Source: CAWBOY01 sp963790585 | GTDB lineage: Bacteria > Planctomycetota > Planctomycetia > Gemmatales > Gemmataceae | Length of the DNA stretch: 64,000 bases | NCBI GenBank assembly: GCA_963790585.1 | Contig: CAWBOY010000003.1 | Span: 478,044-542,043, forward strand | Reading direction: 5' to 3' | Shown: in pieces, positions 26,369-35,368 of the stretch | Layout of the letters: each line of letters begins with the position of its first letter | Position numbering within the stretch: the first letter of the stretch is position 1 | The notes under the pieces: generated by a model | The model's input: only the letters and a program-made list of their open reading frames with translations | What the model was told of the DNA's origin: nothing | The model's database searches: none | Position numbers and translations under genes: made by a program

Positions 26369-28507
26369 ATGTCAAAACACAGAACCGAAGACATCCGGAA
26401 CCTCTCACTGGCGGGACACGGGGCGTCGGGCAAGACCTCCGTTGCCGACGCCCTACTCTATCAGGCCAAGGCGGTGGATCGACGCGGCAGCGTCGACGAT
26501 CACACCAGCGTCTCGGACTTCGACGAGGAGGAGCACAAGCGCAAGACTTCCATCGATGCCAGCGTGCTGCATTTCGAGCACAAAGGCAAGCAGGTCCATC
26601 TGCTCGACACCCCCGGCTACGCGGATTTCGTCGGCTCCGCGCTGGGTGCGATGAACGCGGTCGAGACCGTGGCTATCGTCGTGTCGGCCGTCAATGGCGT
26701 CGAAGTCAATACGCGCCGCATGTTCGCCGAGGCTGGCCGTCGCGGCCTGGCCCGCATGTTGATCCTCAACAAGCTCGATGGCGACATCGTCCACTTCCCG
26801 GACCTCTTAAAGATCATTCAGGAAACCTTTGGCAAAGCTTGCGTCCTATTCAATGCTCCGATCCAACCGGGCCATGACTTCAGCGGCGTGGTCAATATCG
26901 TCCAGCCGCCGGACCGCGCTCCTGGCTGCCCGATCAACGTGAAGGATGCTCATGCCAAGCTCGTCGATGCCGTCGTCGAATCGGACGAGGCGTTGATGGA
27001 AAAGTACCTGATGGAAGGGGCGATCAGCCAACAGGAATTGACCGCGGCCATTCCGAAGGCCATCGCCGCGGGCACGGTCGTGCCGATCTTCTGCACCAGC
27101 GCCAAGAAAAACGTCGGCATTCCCGAGTTGATGGAGACCATCTGTGAATTCTCCCCGTCGCCGCTGCTTGGACGCAAGCCAAAGGCGACCAAGGGTTCAG
27201 GTGACAAAGCCGTAGAGGTCGAACTCAATCCCGATCCGGCCGGCGAATTCGTGGGCCAGGTGTTCAAAGCGGTCAATGATAAGTTCGTTGGCAATCTCGG
27301 TTTCGTGCGCGTCTGGTCCGGGACGCTGACGCCGGAACAGCCGTTGTTCAACGCTCGAACGGACAAGTCGGCCCGCGCCAGCGGCCTTTTGCTCGTCCAG
27401 GGCAAGTCGCAAAAGCCGATCACCGAAGCGGTGCCTGGCGACATTGTGGCCGTCGCCAAGGTTGAGGACCTCCATATCGGCGACACGATTGGCAATCATG
27501 CTCATCCGCCCAAACTGGCGCCCTTGGCATTTCCAACGCCGATGTTTGGCCTCGCGGTCGAGCCCAAGGCGCGTGGCGACGAGCAGAAGATCTCCACCAG
27601 CCTGGCCAAGATCGCCAATGAAGACCCGACCTTCCACGTAAGCCGTGACGTGCAAACCAAGGAAATGGTCATCACCGGCATGAGCCAGCTGCATCTGGAC
27701 GTGATCCAGCATCGGCTCAAACGACGCTACGATCTCGACATCATCACGCATGATCCGAAGATCCCGTATCGGGAGACTATAACCTCCAAAGCCGATGCCA
27801 ATTATCGCCATAAGAAGCAGTCGGGCGGTCGTGGGCAGTTTGGCGAGGTTCATCTCCGCGTTTATCCGTTGTCGCGCGAGATCACGAGCCAGGAAGAGTT
27901 GCTCGAACAGTTCGCCACGCACGACCGCTTCGAGAAGATGCGCTCGGCCCACTATGACCCGACGCATAACTTCGCGTTCATTGACACCATCGTCGGCGGA
28001 AGCATTCCAAACCAGTTCATTCCCGCTGTCGAAAAAGGCTGCAAGGAGCTGCTCGAACGCGGCGCGCTCGCCGGCTATCGCATTCAGGACGTCGCGGTTG
28101 AGGTCTATTTCGGCAAGGATCACGCGGTCGATAGTTCGGAAGCGGCGTTCAAGACGGCCGGCCGCATCGCCTTCAAAAACGCCTTCCTGGCGGCGCATCC
28201 GGCTCTTTTGGAGCCGGTCGTCCACCTGGAAGTGACGTTGCCGACGCGCTTCACGGGCGATGTGTTGCGCGACCTCAACGGCAAGCGCGCTCGGGTCGAA
28301 AATCAGGATAGCTTGCCGGGCGACCAAACGGTCATCACGGCCCATGCTCCGCTGGCCGAAGTCACGCGGTATGCGGCACAGCTAGGCAGTATTACGCAGG
28401 GACAGGGGTCGTATCACATGGAGTTCAGCCATTACGACGCCGTTCCCGCGAACGTGCAGCAACAGATCGTGTCCAAGGCGAAGCTTGGGCCGGATGAGGA
28501 GGAGTAA
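26369..28507 (+). CDS. Elongation factor G-like GTPase (EF-G paralogue)
   Basis: 712-residue translational GTPase. The P-loop is GHGASGKTS near residue 17, switch II DTPGYADF and the G4 motif NKLD (ordinary EF-G has NKMD). Domain II begins near residue 290, with later EF-G domains III-V (FHVSRDVQTKEMVITGMSQL, GGRGQFGEVHLRVYP, AGYRIQDVAVEVYFGKDHAV). The GHGxSGKT P-loop and NKLD identify the EF-G-like (fusA2-type) subgroup rather than the main EF-G, which normally lies in the str operon. Its role may be in ribosome recycling or stress translation; that is inference. Confidence 0.9.
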   Translation: MSKHRTEDIRNLSLAGHGASGKTSVADALLYQAKAVDRRGSVDDHTSVSDFDEEEHKRKTSIDASVLHFEHKGKQVHLLDTPGYADFVGSALGAMNAVETVAIVVSAVNGVEVNTRRMFAEAGRRGLARMLILNKLDGDIVHFPDLLKIIQETFGKACVLFNAPIQPGHDFSGVVNIVQPPDRAPGCPINVKDAHAKLVDAVVESDEALMEKYLMEGAISQQELTAAIPKAIAAGTVVPIFCTSAKKNVGIPELMETICEFSPSPLLGRKPKATKGSGDKAVEVELNPDPAGEFVGQVFKAVNDKFVGNLGFVRVWSGTLTPEQPLFNARTDKSARASGLLLVQGKSQKPITEAVPGDIVAVAKVEDLHIGDTIGNHAHPPKLAPLAFPTPMFGLAVEPKARGDEQKISTSLAKIANEDPTFHVSRDVQTKEMVITGMSQLHLDVIQHRLKRRYDLDIITHDPKIPYRETITSKADANYRHKKQSGGRGQFGEVHLRVYPLSREITSQEELLEQFATHDRFEKMRSAHYDPTHNFAFIDTIVGGSIPNQFIPAVEKGCKELLERGALAGYRIQDVAVEVYFGKDHAVDSSEAAFKTAGRIAFKNAFLAAHPALLEPVVHLEVTLPTRFTGDVLRDLNGKRARVENQDSLPGDQTVITAHAPLAEVTRYAAQLGSITQGQGSYHMEFSHYDAVPANVQQQIVSKAKLGPDEEE

Positions 28508-28530
28508 CGCGCACGACTATATTCGTCTTC

Positions 28531-28655
28531 GAGAGCCGGGAGCGTCAGCGACCGGAGAAAGTCTGAGCGAGCGTAACGCGCTCCGGTCGCTGACGCTCAC
28601 GGCTCTTAAAGAAAGAATATCTCCGGTCGCTGACGCTCCCGGCTCTTGAAGAGTC
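28531..28655. repeat. Family C repeat (GAGCCGGGAGCGTCAGCGACC), copy 1
   Basis: Three arms of AGCCGGGAGCGTCAGCGACCGG, one forward and two inverted, form a compound palindrome between the EF-G-like gene and exbB. Other copies lie at 32950-33033 and 43291-43370. It looks like a REP-type dispersed element. Confidence 0.8.
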
Positions 28656-28717
28656 TACTTCTCGCTGTAATACTACAAACAGAGACCTCGACCCCACCAC
28701 GTCTTTTGGTAGCACGC

Positions 28718-29350
28718 ATGGAATCCTTCGGTCGTTTCATCATTAACGATTGGTACGTTGCTATCCCAATGATCCTCATGTCGATGACCGGCCTGACGCT
28801 GGTCGTCTGGCGGCTGCTGCTGAACGCCAATGGCGGCACGTCGATGAGTGAGTTTCTGCCGAAATTTCAAGAAAGGCTCGATAAAGAAGGTCCAGAAGGG
28901 GCCCTCCGCTACTGCAAGACGCGCACCGATGTCATTCCCAAGCGGCTCTATGTTGCCGGGCTCGAACAAAACAAAGTCGGCCTCGCCGCCGTCCGCCGCG
29001 CGATGGCCAATGCGGTCGAGTTAGAGATCATTCCGGATCTCAATTTTCTTTTGCCGACAATCCTCGCCATCGCCAAGGTCGCCACGATGGTCGGCCTGCT
29101 TGGCACGGTCATCTCGATGATCAACGTGTTCGACTACATGCGCAGCAATCTGGAAGACAAAGCTGGCCAGGCCGAGCGTATGGGTCTCGCATTGTTCGCC
29201 ACGGCCCTTGGCCTGGTGACAGCTATTCCTTTGGTATTTTCGCATGTGTTGATCAAAGCTTGGATATCGCGCTTTGAGATGCGCATGAAAGGCGCGGCTC
29301 AACGCCTGGTCTTGCTGTTGCAAGCGAATAAAGCCAAGAAATCGGCCTGA
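28718..29350 (+). CDS. exbB: MotA/TolQ/ExbB proton channel protein, second cluster
   Basis: 210-residue channel subunit. Helix 1 is near residues 12-32 (WYVAIPMILMSMTGLTLVVW). The conserved channel region with two helices is LPTILAIAKVATMVGLLGTV (family motif GLLGTV) and LALFATALGLVTAIPLVFSH. I chose ATG 28718, since the frame's earlier start region at 28646 is within a family C repeat and begins with TTG. It is followed within 30 bp by an exbD gene with an extra N-terminal domain, and then another exbD. This duplicates the arrangement at 2232-4348, in the opposite orientation and without the cyclase-fold gene. Confidence 0.9.
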   Translation: MESFGRFIINDWYVAIPMILMSMTGLTLVVWRLLLNANGGTSMSEFLPKFQERLDKEGPEGALRYCKTRTDVIPKRLYVAGLEQNKVGLAAVRRAMANAVELEIIPDLNFLLPTILAIAKVATMVGLLGTVISMINVFDYMRSNLEDKAGQAERMGLALFATALGLVTAIPLVFSHVLIKAWISRFEMRMKGAAQRLVLLLQANKAKKSA

Positions 29351-29378
29351 GTTCGACCGAACTTAATGGACAAATACG

Positions 29379-30141
29379 ATGGCCGTATTATCGAAATATC
29401 TCGATATTTGGATCGTCGAGTCGAACACCGTCTACAAACAGGTGCCATTCACCGTTGCCACCGATTGGGTGCAACAGGGCCGCCTCCTAGAAGACGACAA
29501 AGTGCGTCCGGCAGGCAAAGGCGAGTGGCAAACGATCGCGGATACGCCGGCGCTCCAGACCTACAAACCGAAGCCGGAACCCCAGGCCGTCGAGGATGTC
29601 GCGGAATCGTTGGAGCCGGTCGAAATTGAAGGCGACTGGCGCGAGCAGTCGCGAAGAGGAAGATGACGAAGTCGACATGATCCCACTGATCGACGTCAGC
29701 TTCGTTTTGCTTTTCTTCTTCATCATGGGCGCGGGCACAGCCGCGTCCGGGGGTGCCCTGCCGCCGATTCAGACCCCTCACGCGGAAAACGGCGCGCCGG
29801 CACCGAAATTGGTCCGTGAAGTCCGAATCGATATTGATTTGAAAACGGACGGACGCAGTCGCAATGCGCAGCCACTTTCGCCCCAGGTGCCGCTCTACTC
29901 CATTTATCTCGATGGTGCAAAGCCAAATAAGGAGCAGCGCGAACTCGAGGGGCTCGACCAATTGATGGCGGCGTTAAAGCCGTATTTTGACCTCAAGAAG
30001 CAAGCTCGCGGCAAGATAAGCGTCATTTATAATGCCCACGAGGAGATGGAGGACGGCTTCATTGTCGATATGCTGGCGGAGTTGGAAAAAAGGTATCGAA
30101 ACGAAATTAGCTTGATTTCGATCGGCGTGCGTGAGAAATAA
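29379..30141 (+). CDS. ExbD-family protein with N-terminal GYF-like domain, frame broken once
   Basis: The first 60 residues (VPFTVATDWVQQGRLLEDDK...GKGEWQTI) resemble the GYF_2 fold in which an aromatic and the GxxEW motif recur; this is a fold-level impression. A linker leads to the ExbD helix with the essential Asp (VDMIPLIDVSFVLLFFFIMG) and a periplasmic domain ending in the usual ExbD motif (VDMLAELEKRYRNEISLI). The two frames join at 29636-29646; restoring two bases in the GCGCGA tract gives EGDWRASSREEEDDEVDM and a single protein of about 254 residues. It is 28 bp after exbB. Confidence 0.78.
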
Positions 30142-30143
30142 TC

Positions 30144-30776
30144 ATGAGCTGGAAAGTACGCCACGAAGGATCGCCGCAGTCGGTCGAAGTTGCCACGGCG
30201 CAAGAAGTAGCTGAGGCCTTCGCCGATGGTCACTGGGAGGCGACCGACGAGGTTCAGGGCCCCGGTGAAGCGGGCTGGAAAGCTCTCGAAAGCCATCCCG
30301 TCTTCGAGGAAATGGCCGAGGAATTGGAAGCACCACCACGCGTCGAGGAAGACGAGAGCCGGCTGGACATGAACGCTCTTATCGATGTCACGCTCGTGCT
30401 GCTGATCTTTTTCATCCTCACGGCCGGGTACGCCTCCCTGCCCAAAGAATTGCAGCCGCCGCCGAGCGAAACGGAGAACAAGAAGATCATCGAAGTGCCG
30501 GATGAGGTGGTTAAAGAACGAATGATTCGGGTCGACGTCAATATGGTCGATGGCAAGCCGGTGATTAAAGTTGCCGGCACCCCAGTGGCTGTTGACAAGC
30601 TCGAGAACGCTCTGCGTAGCCAAGTCACGCAAACAAAAAAAACGACAGTCCTCCTGGTCGCCGAACGGAAAGTGCCGAGCGGCATCGTGGTTGCAGTGTT
30701 GGATGCCGCGGCCGCCAAGGATTTGAAAATCGATGGGGTCAAACGGGTGGTGGAGCAGGCGGCGGTGAAGGAATAA
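30144..30776 (+). CDS. ExbD-family protein with N-terminal GYF-like domain
   Basis: 210 residues, two bases after the preceding exbD-like gene. Residues 1-55 look like the same GYF_2-like module (VRHEGSPQSVEV...AFADGHW...AGWKALESHP). After an acidic linker comes the ExbD transmembrane helix with its Asp (MNALIDVTLVLLIFFILTAG) and a periplasmic domain ending DAAAAKDLKIDGVKRVV. A helix Asp-to-neighbour arrangement LIDVT matches functional ExbD. The pair of GYF-ExbD proteins suggests recognition of a cytosolic proline-rich partner; inference only. Confidence 0.82.
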   Translation: MSWKVRHEGSPQSVEVATAQEVAEAFADGHWEATDEVQGPGEAGWKALESHPVFEEMAEELEAPPRVEEDESRLDMNALIDVTLVLLIFFILTAGYASLPKELQPPPSETENKKIIEVPDEVVKERMIRVDVNMVDGKPVIKVAGTPVAVDKLENALRSQVTQTKKTTVLLVAERKVPSGIVVAVLDAAAAKDLKIDGVKRVVEQAAVKE

Positions 30777-30783
30777 AAGGCTG

Positions 30784-30920
30784 TCGCATAAGGTTGTGGC
30801 GGCACGTTTCCAACGTGCCGATGCGTTGTCTTTTTGCGGAAATGGACTGTTTTCGACGTGACCGCCTCCGCGCTTGTCGCTTCCGGCACGTTGGAAACGT
30901 GCCGCCACAACCTTATGCGA
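30784..30920. repeat. Family D inverted repeat (37-bp arms)
   Basis: Arms 30784-30820 and 30884-30920 (CGCATAAGGTTGTGGCGGCA, then CGTTTCCAACGTGCCG) are inverted copies around a 63-bp middle. Each arm contains the smaller palindrome GGCACGTTGGAAACGTGCC. This is the only copy in the window; the form matches a MITE or REP unit. It separates the Exb cluster from the epimerase gene. Confidence 0.7.
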
Positions 30921-30970
30921 AGTCGTATTCACCTGATATTTTCTCCATTCGCAGTCAGGGAGGGCTCGTC

Positions 30971-32017
30971 ATGTCCGTCGTCCTGGTCACCGGCGCAACC
31001 GGCTTTGTCGGCAGTCATTTCGTCGAGGCGGCGCGCCAGCATGGCTTGAACGTTCGCGCTCTCGTCCGCAAGTGTACCGATGCCACGACACTTCTCGAAC
31101 AAAATGTAGACGTCGTGCGCGGCGATTTGATGGAGCCGCAATCGCTTCGCGATGCTGTCGCCGGAGTCGATGCGGTCGTCCACTGTGCGGCCAAGCTCGG
31201 CGATTGGGGACCGGTCGAACCGTATCGCGTTGTGAATGTCGAGGGCTTGCGGAACCTTCTCGAAGCCTGTCGCGGCAAGCCGATCCAGCACTTCATTCAC
31301 CTCAGCAGTCTCGGCGTCTACGCCCCCCGGCATCATCATGGCACCGACGAGACCGAGCCGCTCTCGGAGCGCCACAATGATGGCTACACCCAAACCAAGG
31401 CGGAGGGCGAGCGAGTCGCGCTGAGCTATCATCGTGAACATGGTGTCCCGGTAACCATACTGCGGCCCGGCTTCATCTATGGCCCGCGCGACCGCACTGT
31501 CCTGCCGCGCCTGATCGATCGATTGAAGAACCGCCGCGTCCGCTATCTGGGCGGCAACACTCGGGCTATGAATACGATTTATATCGGCAATCTCGTCGAT
31601 GCGATGCTGCTAGCGCTCGAGAAGCCGGCTTCGATTGGGCAGATTTATAATCTCACCGATGGCGAGCAAGTTTCCAAGCGGCGTTTCATCGAGGCGATCG
31701 CGGACGGCGTGGCCGTTCCAAAGCCGCCGCGCATGCCCTTTCCCTTGTGGCTCGCGTCATGGATTGCGGATGTGTTTGAAGGTCGGGCCCGGCGTCGACA
31801 GGCGCCGACGCCGCCGCGCTTGACGCAAGCGATGATCAAATTCCTGGGGTTGAATCTCGATTTCAGCATCGACAAGGCGCGGCGCGAGCTTGGTTATGTG
31901 CCGCGCGTCGGTTTCGACGAAGCGATCCAGCGGACGACCGCGTGGTTCCGCGAACAGGCCGCCACTCCGCAAGCTCCGACGTTTAGCCGCGAGCCAACGG
32001 CGAGCGCTCGGAGCTAA
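30971..32017 (+). CDS. NAD-dependent epimerase/dehydratase (extended SDR, 3-beta-HSD-like)
   Basis: 348 residues. The Rossmann motif is at the N-terminus (VLVTGATGFVGSHFVEAA, GxxGxxG), and the catalytic YxxxK is in DGYTQTKAEGERVAL with an upstream Ser in HLSSLGVY. The C-terminal region (YNLTDGEQVSKRRFIEAIAD) matches sterol dehydrogenase-like and NSDHL-type extended SDRs. The start ATG 30971 follows AGGGAGGGCTC. A partial family B repeat begins inside the last codons, so the final ten residues (SREPTASARS) come from repeat sequence. The substrate is unknown; a hopanoid or sterol-like substrate is possible but speculative. Confidence 0.85.
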   Translation: MSVVLVTGATGFVGSHFVEAARQHGLNVRALVRKCTDATTLLEQNVDVVRGDLMEPQSLRDAVAGVDAVVHCAAKLGDWGPVEPYRVVNVEGLRNLLEACRGKPIQHFIHLSSLGVYAPRHHHGTDETEPLSERHNDGYTQTKAEGERVALSYHREHGVPVTILRPGFIYGPRDRTVLPRLIDRLKNRRVRYLGGNTRAMNTIYIGNLVDAMLLALEKPASIGQIYNLTDGEQVSKRRFIEAIADGVAVPKPPRMPFPLWLASWIADVFEGRARRRQAPTPPRLTQAMIKFLGLNLDFSIDKARRELGYVPRVGFDEAIQRTTAWFREQAATPQAPTFSREPTASARS

Positions 32018-32122
32018 GGACTCGCGCCAAAACAAGTTGCCGGCCATCGCCGCCGAAATGCCGTAGTTCTTGGCCAGGGCGAAACCAAATTCGGTAACTT
32101 ATTTTGGCGCAAATCCTAAGGT

Positions 32123-32875
32123 TTACGTTGCCCCATAGATCGAGCGCCCGCCGTCCACGGGCAAGCAAACTCCCGTGATAAACTCGTTCTCGATTAGAGA
32201 CACAACCGCGGCCGCGACATTCGTGGGGCTCCCCTCGCGCTTGACGAGCGTGCCTTGAATCGCTTCTTGTCTTTCGACCTCCGGTAAATCCGCCGGCAGC
32301 ATAACCGGCCCCGGCAGCACGCAATTGACGCGCACGCGCGGATTGCGATGTCCCAATTCGACCGCGAAGGTTCGGGTCAGTGTGCTAATCGCTCCCTTGG
32401 AAGGAAAATAGGCCGCGTAATTCAAATAGGGCCGAACCTCGGCCCAGTCGCCGATGTTGACGATGCAGCCGCCTTCCGGCTGACTCACCATCTGCAACCC
32501 GGCGTGCTGGCAACAGAGAAACGTACCCAACGTATTGATCTCGAAATGGGCCCGCACATCGGCAGCGGTCACCTCTTCCAGAGGTTTACGCTCCCAAATC
32601 GCCGCGCAATTGACGAGAACGTCGATCCGACCAAAGCGCTCGATGACCTTGGCGATCATATGCTTAACGGCCTCCTCGTCCGTCAAATCGGCTTGAAATG
32701 CGTCGGCCTCGACCTGGCGTTGCCGGAGACCAAAGACCGTAGTGGCTGCGTCGAGTTCGGAGTGGTGGAAATGAACCGCGATGGAATAGCCGCGCCGCGT
32801 GAGAACATCCGCGACGTGCCAGCCGACACGCTTTTTGCCGCTGCCGGTCACGAGCGCGACGCGATTCATTGGCAT
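32123..32875 (-). CDS. Short-chain dehydrogenase/reductase
   Basis: Classical SDR of about 250 residues. The cofactor motif is VALVTGSGKKRVGWHVA; the odd SGKKRVG in place of TGxxxGxG resembles pteridine-reductase-like SDRs. NCAAIWERK corresponds to the NNAG motif, and the catalytic Tyr-Lys pair is in LNYAAYFPSKGAIS. The FITGVCLPVDGG motif near the end is typical. MPMNR at 32875 is preferred; an ATG at 32869 is an alternative, while a start at 32941 would add 22 unrelated residues. It is convergent with the epimerase gene. A folate/pterin reductase role is possible. Confidence 0.85.
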   Translation of the reverse strand: MPMNRVALVTGSGKKRVGWHVADVLTRRGYSIAVHFHHSELDAATTVFGLRQRQVEADAFQADLTDEEAVKHMIAKVIERFGRIDVLVNCAAIWERKPLEEVTAADVRAHFEINTLGTFLCCQHAGLQMVSQPEGGCIVNIGDWAEVRPYLNYAAYFPSKGAISTLTRTFAVELGHRNPRVRVNCVLPGPVMLPADLPEVERQEAIQGTLVKREGSPTNVAAAVVSLIENEFITGVCLPVDGGRSIYGAT

Positions 32876-32949
32876 CTGATCCAAGAAGCGGACTGGGTTT
32901 GAGCGACGAGCAGCAACAGACCAATTCAGAGCAGAGAACACTTTGTCTT

Positions 32950-33033
32950 CAAGAGCCGGGAGCGTGAGCGACCGGAGAAAATCTGAGCGAGTGTAATGCT
33001 CTCCGGTCGCTCACGCTCCCGGCTCTTGAAGAG
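32950..33033. repeat. Family C repeat, copy 2
   Basis: Inverted arms AAGAGCCGGGAGCGTGAGCG (32950-32969 onward) and the matching CGCTCACGCTCCCGGCTCTT enclose CGGAGAAAATCTGAGCGAG. It differs from copy 1 by paired changes on both arms (GTC to GTG with GAC to CAC), which keeps the pairing intact and hints that the hairpin is maintained. Confidence 0.8.
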
Positions 33034-33049
33034 AATTTTATTCGGCCGC

Positions 33050-33898
33050 CTACTTATCCGTCTTCGGCTTGCCGCTCGGCGTGGCATCGGCGTCTTCCAG
33101 GCCAAGAACATAACGCAAGCCGCCTATCATATGCTTCTGGAAACGCTCGTCTTTCCAAACTTCTTCGCGGTGACCCAAAGCCGTGTAGAAGACGCGGCCT
33201 TTGCCGTATTCATGAATCCAGGCGATAGCGTTATCGCGGTCGGCCCGTTTGCCCATTTTGAGGTTTGTCGTGTCGAGATGCATGAGAACGTGCAATTTTT
33301 CACGATCGTAAGGAGCCTTGAACTCGTAAATTTCATCAGTGATGGTGAAGCTATCGCCCAAATGCTTGGTCGCGGGATTTTTCTTGTCTTCGACGATGAT
33401 GTTCACCTTCTGATGCCACGGATGACCATCGAAATAAGCGCCGATCAAGTTGCCGTATTCGGGCCAATTGTAATAGGTGTCCGTGGCACAATGGCTACCC
33501 GCGAAGCCTTTACCGCTCTTGACGAACTGCAAGAGGTCGGCTTTCTGAGTGTCGGACAGCTTGAGGTCGCCCGTGGTGTAGAAAAAGACGGCGTCGAAAT
33601 TCTTGAGATTCTCAGCCGTGATTGCCTCGCGGGCGTTTTGCGATAGGACCACATCGAAATCTCCGGATTTCTCGGCGAGTTCTTTCATGGTCCGCTCGGC
33701 GAGACTTAGATCGGGACTTTTTGGGTCAACGTTCTTTTTCCGGTTGACGACATCATGAACGAAGCCCACGGACTCCGTAATGACGAGAATTTTCTTTTTA
33801 GCCTTGGTCGGGGCTGTCGTGGTTTTCTTGTCGTCGGCGCCGGCTTGGCTGCCGAAGGTCAACAGGACCACGCTTAAGGTAAGCAGGATCCAACGCAT
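33050..33898 (-). CDS. Secreted ThuA-domain protein
   Basis: 282 residues with a signal peptide (MRWILLTLSVVLLTFGSQAGA). The rest is a ThuA-type class I glutamine amidotransferase-like domain common in planctomycetes: ILVITESVGFVHD, FDAVFFYTTGDLKL, GKGFAGSHCATDTYYNWPEY and the conserved GKGRVFYTALGHREEVW. ATG 33898 follows GGGAG by eight bases; an ATG at 33913 lies further up. ThuA proteins are linked to trehalose or other sugar use, and the planctomycete members often follow sulfatase or oxidoreductase genes, but none is adjacent here. Confidence 0.9.
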   Translation of the reverse strand: MRWILLTLSVVLLTFGSQAGADDKKTTTAPTKAKKKILVITESVGFVHDVVNRKKNVDPKSPDLSLAERTMKELAEKSGDFDVVLSQNAREAITAENLKNFDAVFFYTTGDLKLSDTQKADLLQFVKSGKGFAGSHCATDTYYNWPEYGNLIGAYFDGHPWHQKVNIIVEDKKNPATKHLGDSFTITDEIYEFKAPYDREKLHVLMHLDTTNLKMGKRADRDNAIAWIHEYGKGRVFYTALGHREEVWKDERFQKHMIGGLRYVLGLEDADATPSGKPKTDK

Positions 33899-34096
33899 GG
33901 TGGTAACTCCCAATGATGGTGGTGTGATGGCCGCGACTCAGTTGGGGGAGAGCGGTTTCTGACACGATACGCCGGAACGGGTCGAACGGAAAGAAGAGTA
34001 TCTCACGCAAAGACGCAGAGGTGATTTAGGTCGTTAGATTACGCCGTGTATATTAGGTGAGTAGCGTCTTCCAAACCTCGCTTTTCGAGCGCGCTG

Positions 34097-34993
34097 ATGT
34101 CAACCGAATCATACCGAACTCGTGTCATAAACTACTTCAGCGATCTGCAAGCACGCATTGTGAGCGGCCTCGAAGCTCTCGACGGCTCACGCTTTCGCGT
34201 CGATACGTGGCAACGCGACGGCGGTGGCGGCGGACGTTCGTGCGTGCTCGAAGGAGGGAACGTCTTTGAGAAAGGCGGAGTCAATTTCTCCGACGTCCAC
34301 GGCGAGATGTCCGAAGAGTTCGCCAAGCAGGTTCCAGGCGAGGGCCGAGCCTTTACAGCTGCGGGTGTCTCGCTCGTGCTGCATCCGCGCAGCCCGATGA
34401 TCCCGACGGTTCACGCCAACTTTCGTTTTTTGACCAAGGTAGACCGCCAATGGTTCGGCGGCGGCGCTGACCTGACGCCTTACTACCCCTTTCGCGAAGA
34501 TGTGATTCACTTTCACCGGACTTGGCGCGACGTCTGCGAGCGCCATGCCCCTTTGATCGATTATGCCCGCTACAAGAAATGGTGCGACGATTACTTCTTC
34601 TTGCCGCATCGCAATGAGCCGCGCGGCGTCGGCGGGATCTTCTTCGACTATCTCGAAGGCGATTTCGAGCAAAGCTTCACGTTCGTACGAGCCGCTGGAG
34701 ATGCGTTTCTTGACGCCTATTTACCGATCGCCCGGCGGCGCATAAATGCACCCTATGGAGAGCGCGAAAGGGCTTTTCAGGAGTACCGGCGCGGTCGCTA
34801 CGTCGAGTTCAATTTGCTTTACGATCGCGGCACAATCTTCGGACTTAAGACCGGCGGCCGCATCGAATCGATCTTGATGTCGCTGCCGCCGCACGTCCAG
34901 TGGCGCTATGATTGGCACCCGGAACCAGGTTCGCGCGAGGCGGAGTTGTACGAGGTCTATCTCAAAGCGCACGATTGGGCCGACGATGTTTAG
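34097..34993 (+). CDS. hemF: Oxygen-dependent coproporphyrinogen III oxidase
   Basis: HemF converts coproporphyrinogen III to protoporphyrinogen IX using O2, in haem synthesis. The family hallmarks are all present: WQRDGGGGGRSCVLEGGNVFEKGGVNFS, VHANFRFL, the WFGGGADLTPYYPF motif, and YDRGTIFGLKTGGRIESILMSLPP. I quote these separately; they run in this order from residue 35 to 270. 298 residues is normal. Presence of HemF fits an aerobic organism. The gene is followed by a family B repeat. Confidence 0.95.
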   Translation: MSTESYRTRVINYFSDLQARIVSGLEALDGSRFRVDTWQRDGGGGGRSCVLEGGNVFEKGGVNFSDVHGEMSEEFAKQVPGEGRAFTAAGVSLVLHPRSPMIPTVHANFRFLTKVDRQWFGGGADLTPYYPFREDVIHFHRTWRDVCERHAPLIDYARYKKWCDDYFFLPHRNEPRGVGGIFFDYLEGDFEQSFTFVRAAGDAFLDAYLPIARRRINAPYGERERAFQEYRRGRYVEFNLLYDRGTIFGLKTGGRIESILMSLPPHVQWRYDWHPEPGSREAELYEVYLKAHDWADDV

Positions 34994-35009
34994 CGCCATC
35001 AAAAAGTGT

Positions 35010-35102
35010 TTAGCCGCGAGCTGTGAGGCGAGCGCTGTTTGTTAGCGCTTTATCGGGTAGCGCGCTAACAAACAGCGCTCACCTCACAGCTCGCGGCTAA
35101 AC
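35010..35102. repeat. Family B repeat, copy 3
   Basis: The most symmetric copy: TTTAGCCGCGAGCTGTGAGG and its inverted copy CCTCACAGCTCGCGGCTAAA enclose GCGCTGTTTGTTAGCGC and its inverse around TTTATCGGGTA. It would fold into a hairpin of more than 35 bp and may work as a terminator between the convergent hemF and DUF6800-type genes. Confidence 0.8.
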
Positions 35103-35124
35103 GGAGCGGGGGATAGGCGTTTGC

Positions 35125-35289
35125 TTACACCTTGACCGCTTCCTGCCACCACGGGCTGAGGATGTGAATCTTCTTGAGGATCGCTTCCTTGTCGCGGCCT
35201 TCTTTGGCGGTGGCGAGTTTCAGCTTGAGCTTGCGCATCTTCTTTTTGCGATGATAGCGGCGTTTCAATTCCGTGCGACGTTCGACCAT
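35125..35289 (-). CDS. DUF6800-type mini-protein
   Basis: 54 residues, starting at ATG 35289 and ending at TAA 35125. The sequence begins MVERRTELKRRYHRKKKMRK and continues with a Lys-rich helix and the end LSPWWQEAVKV. This strongly basic small protein with the invariant-looking R-RYHRKKK and SPWW motifs matches, from memory, a planctomycete family labelled DUF6800. Its function is unknown; the charge suggests RNA or ribosome binding. It stands between a family B repeat and the Uma2 gene. Confidence 0.75.
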   Translation of the reverse strand: MVERRTELKRRYHRKKKMRKLKLKLATAKEGRDKEAILKKIHILSPWWQEAVKV

Positions 35290-35368
35290 GATCTATCGTC
35301 CCATGTCAGTTGGCCTGCAATGTGGAAGGGGGTATTGTGGCAGGCGCTTCCCATTGAGGCAAGGTGTT

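Noticed and set aside
27197..28345. Open frame of about 380 codons on the minus strand inside the EF-G-like gene
   Set aside because: Opposite strand of a clear translation factor gene with all motifs; no independent signal or ribosome-binding site.
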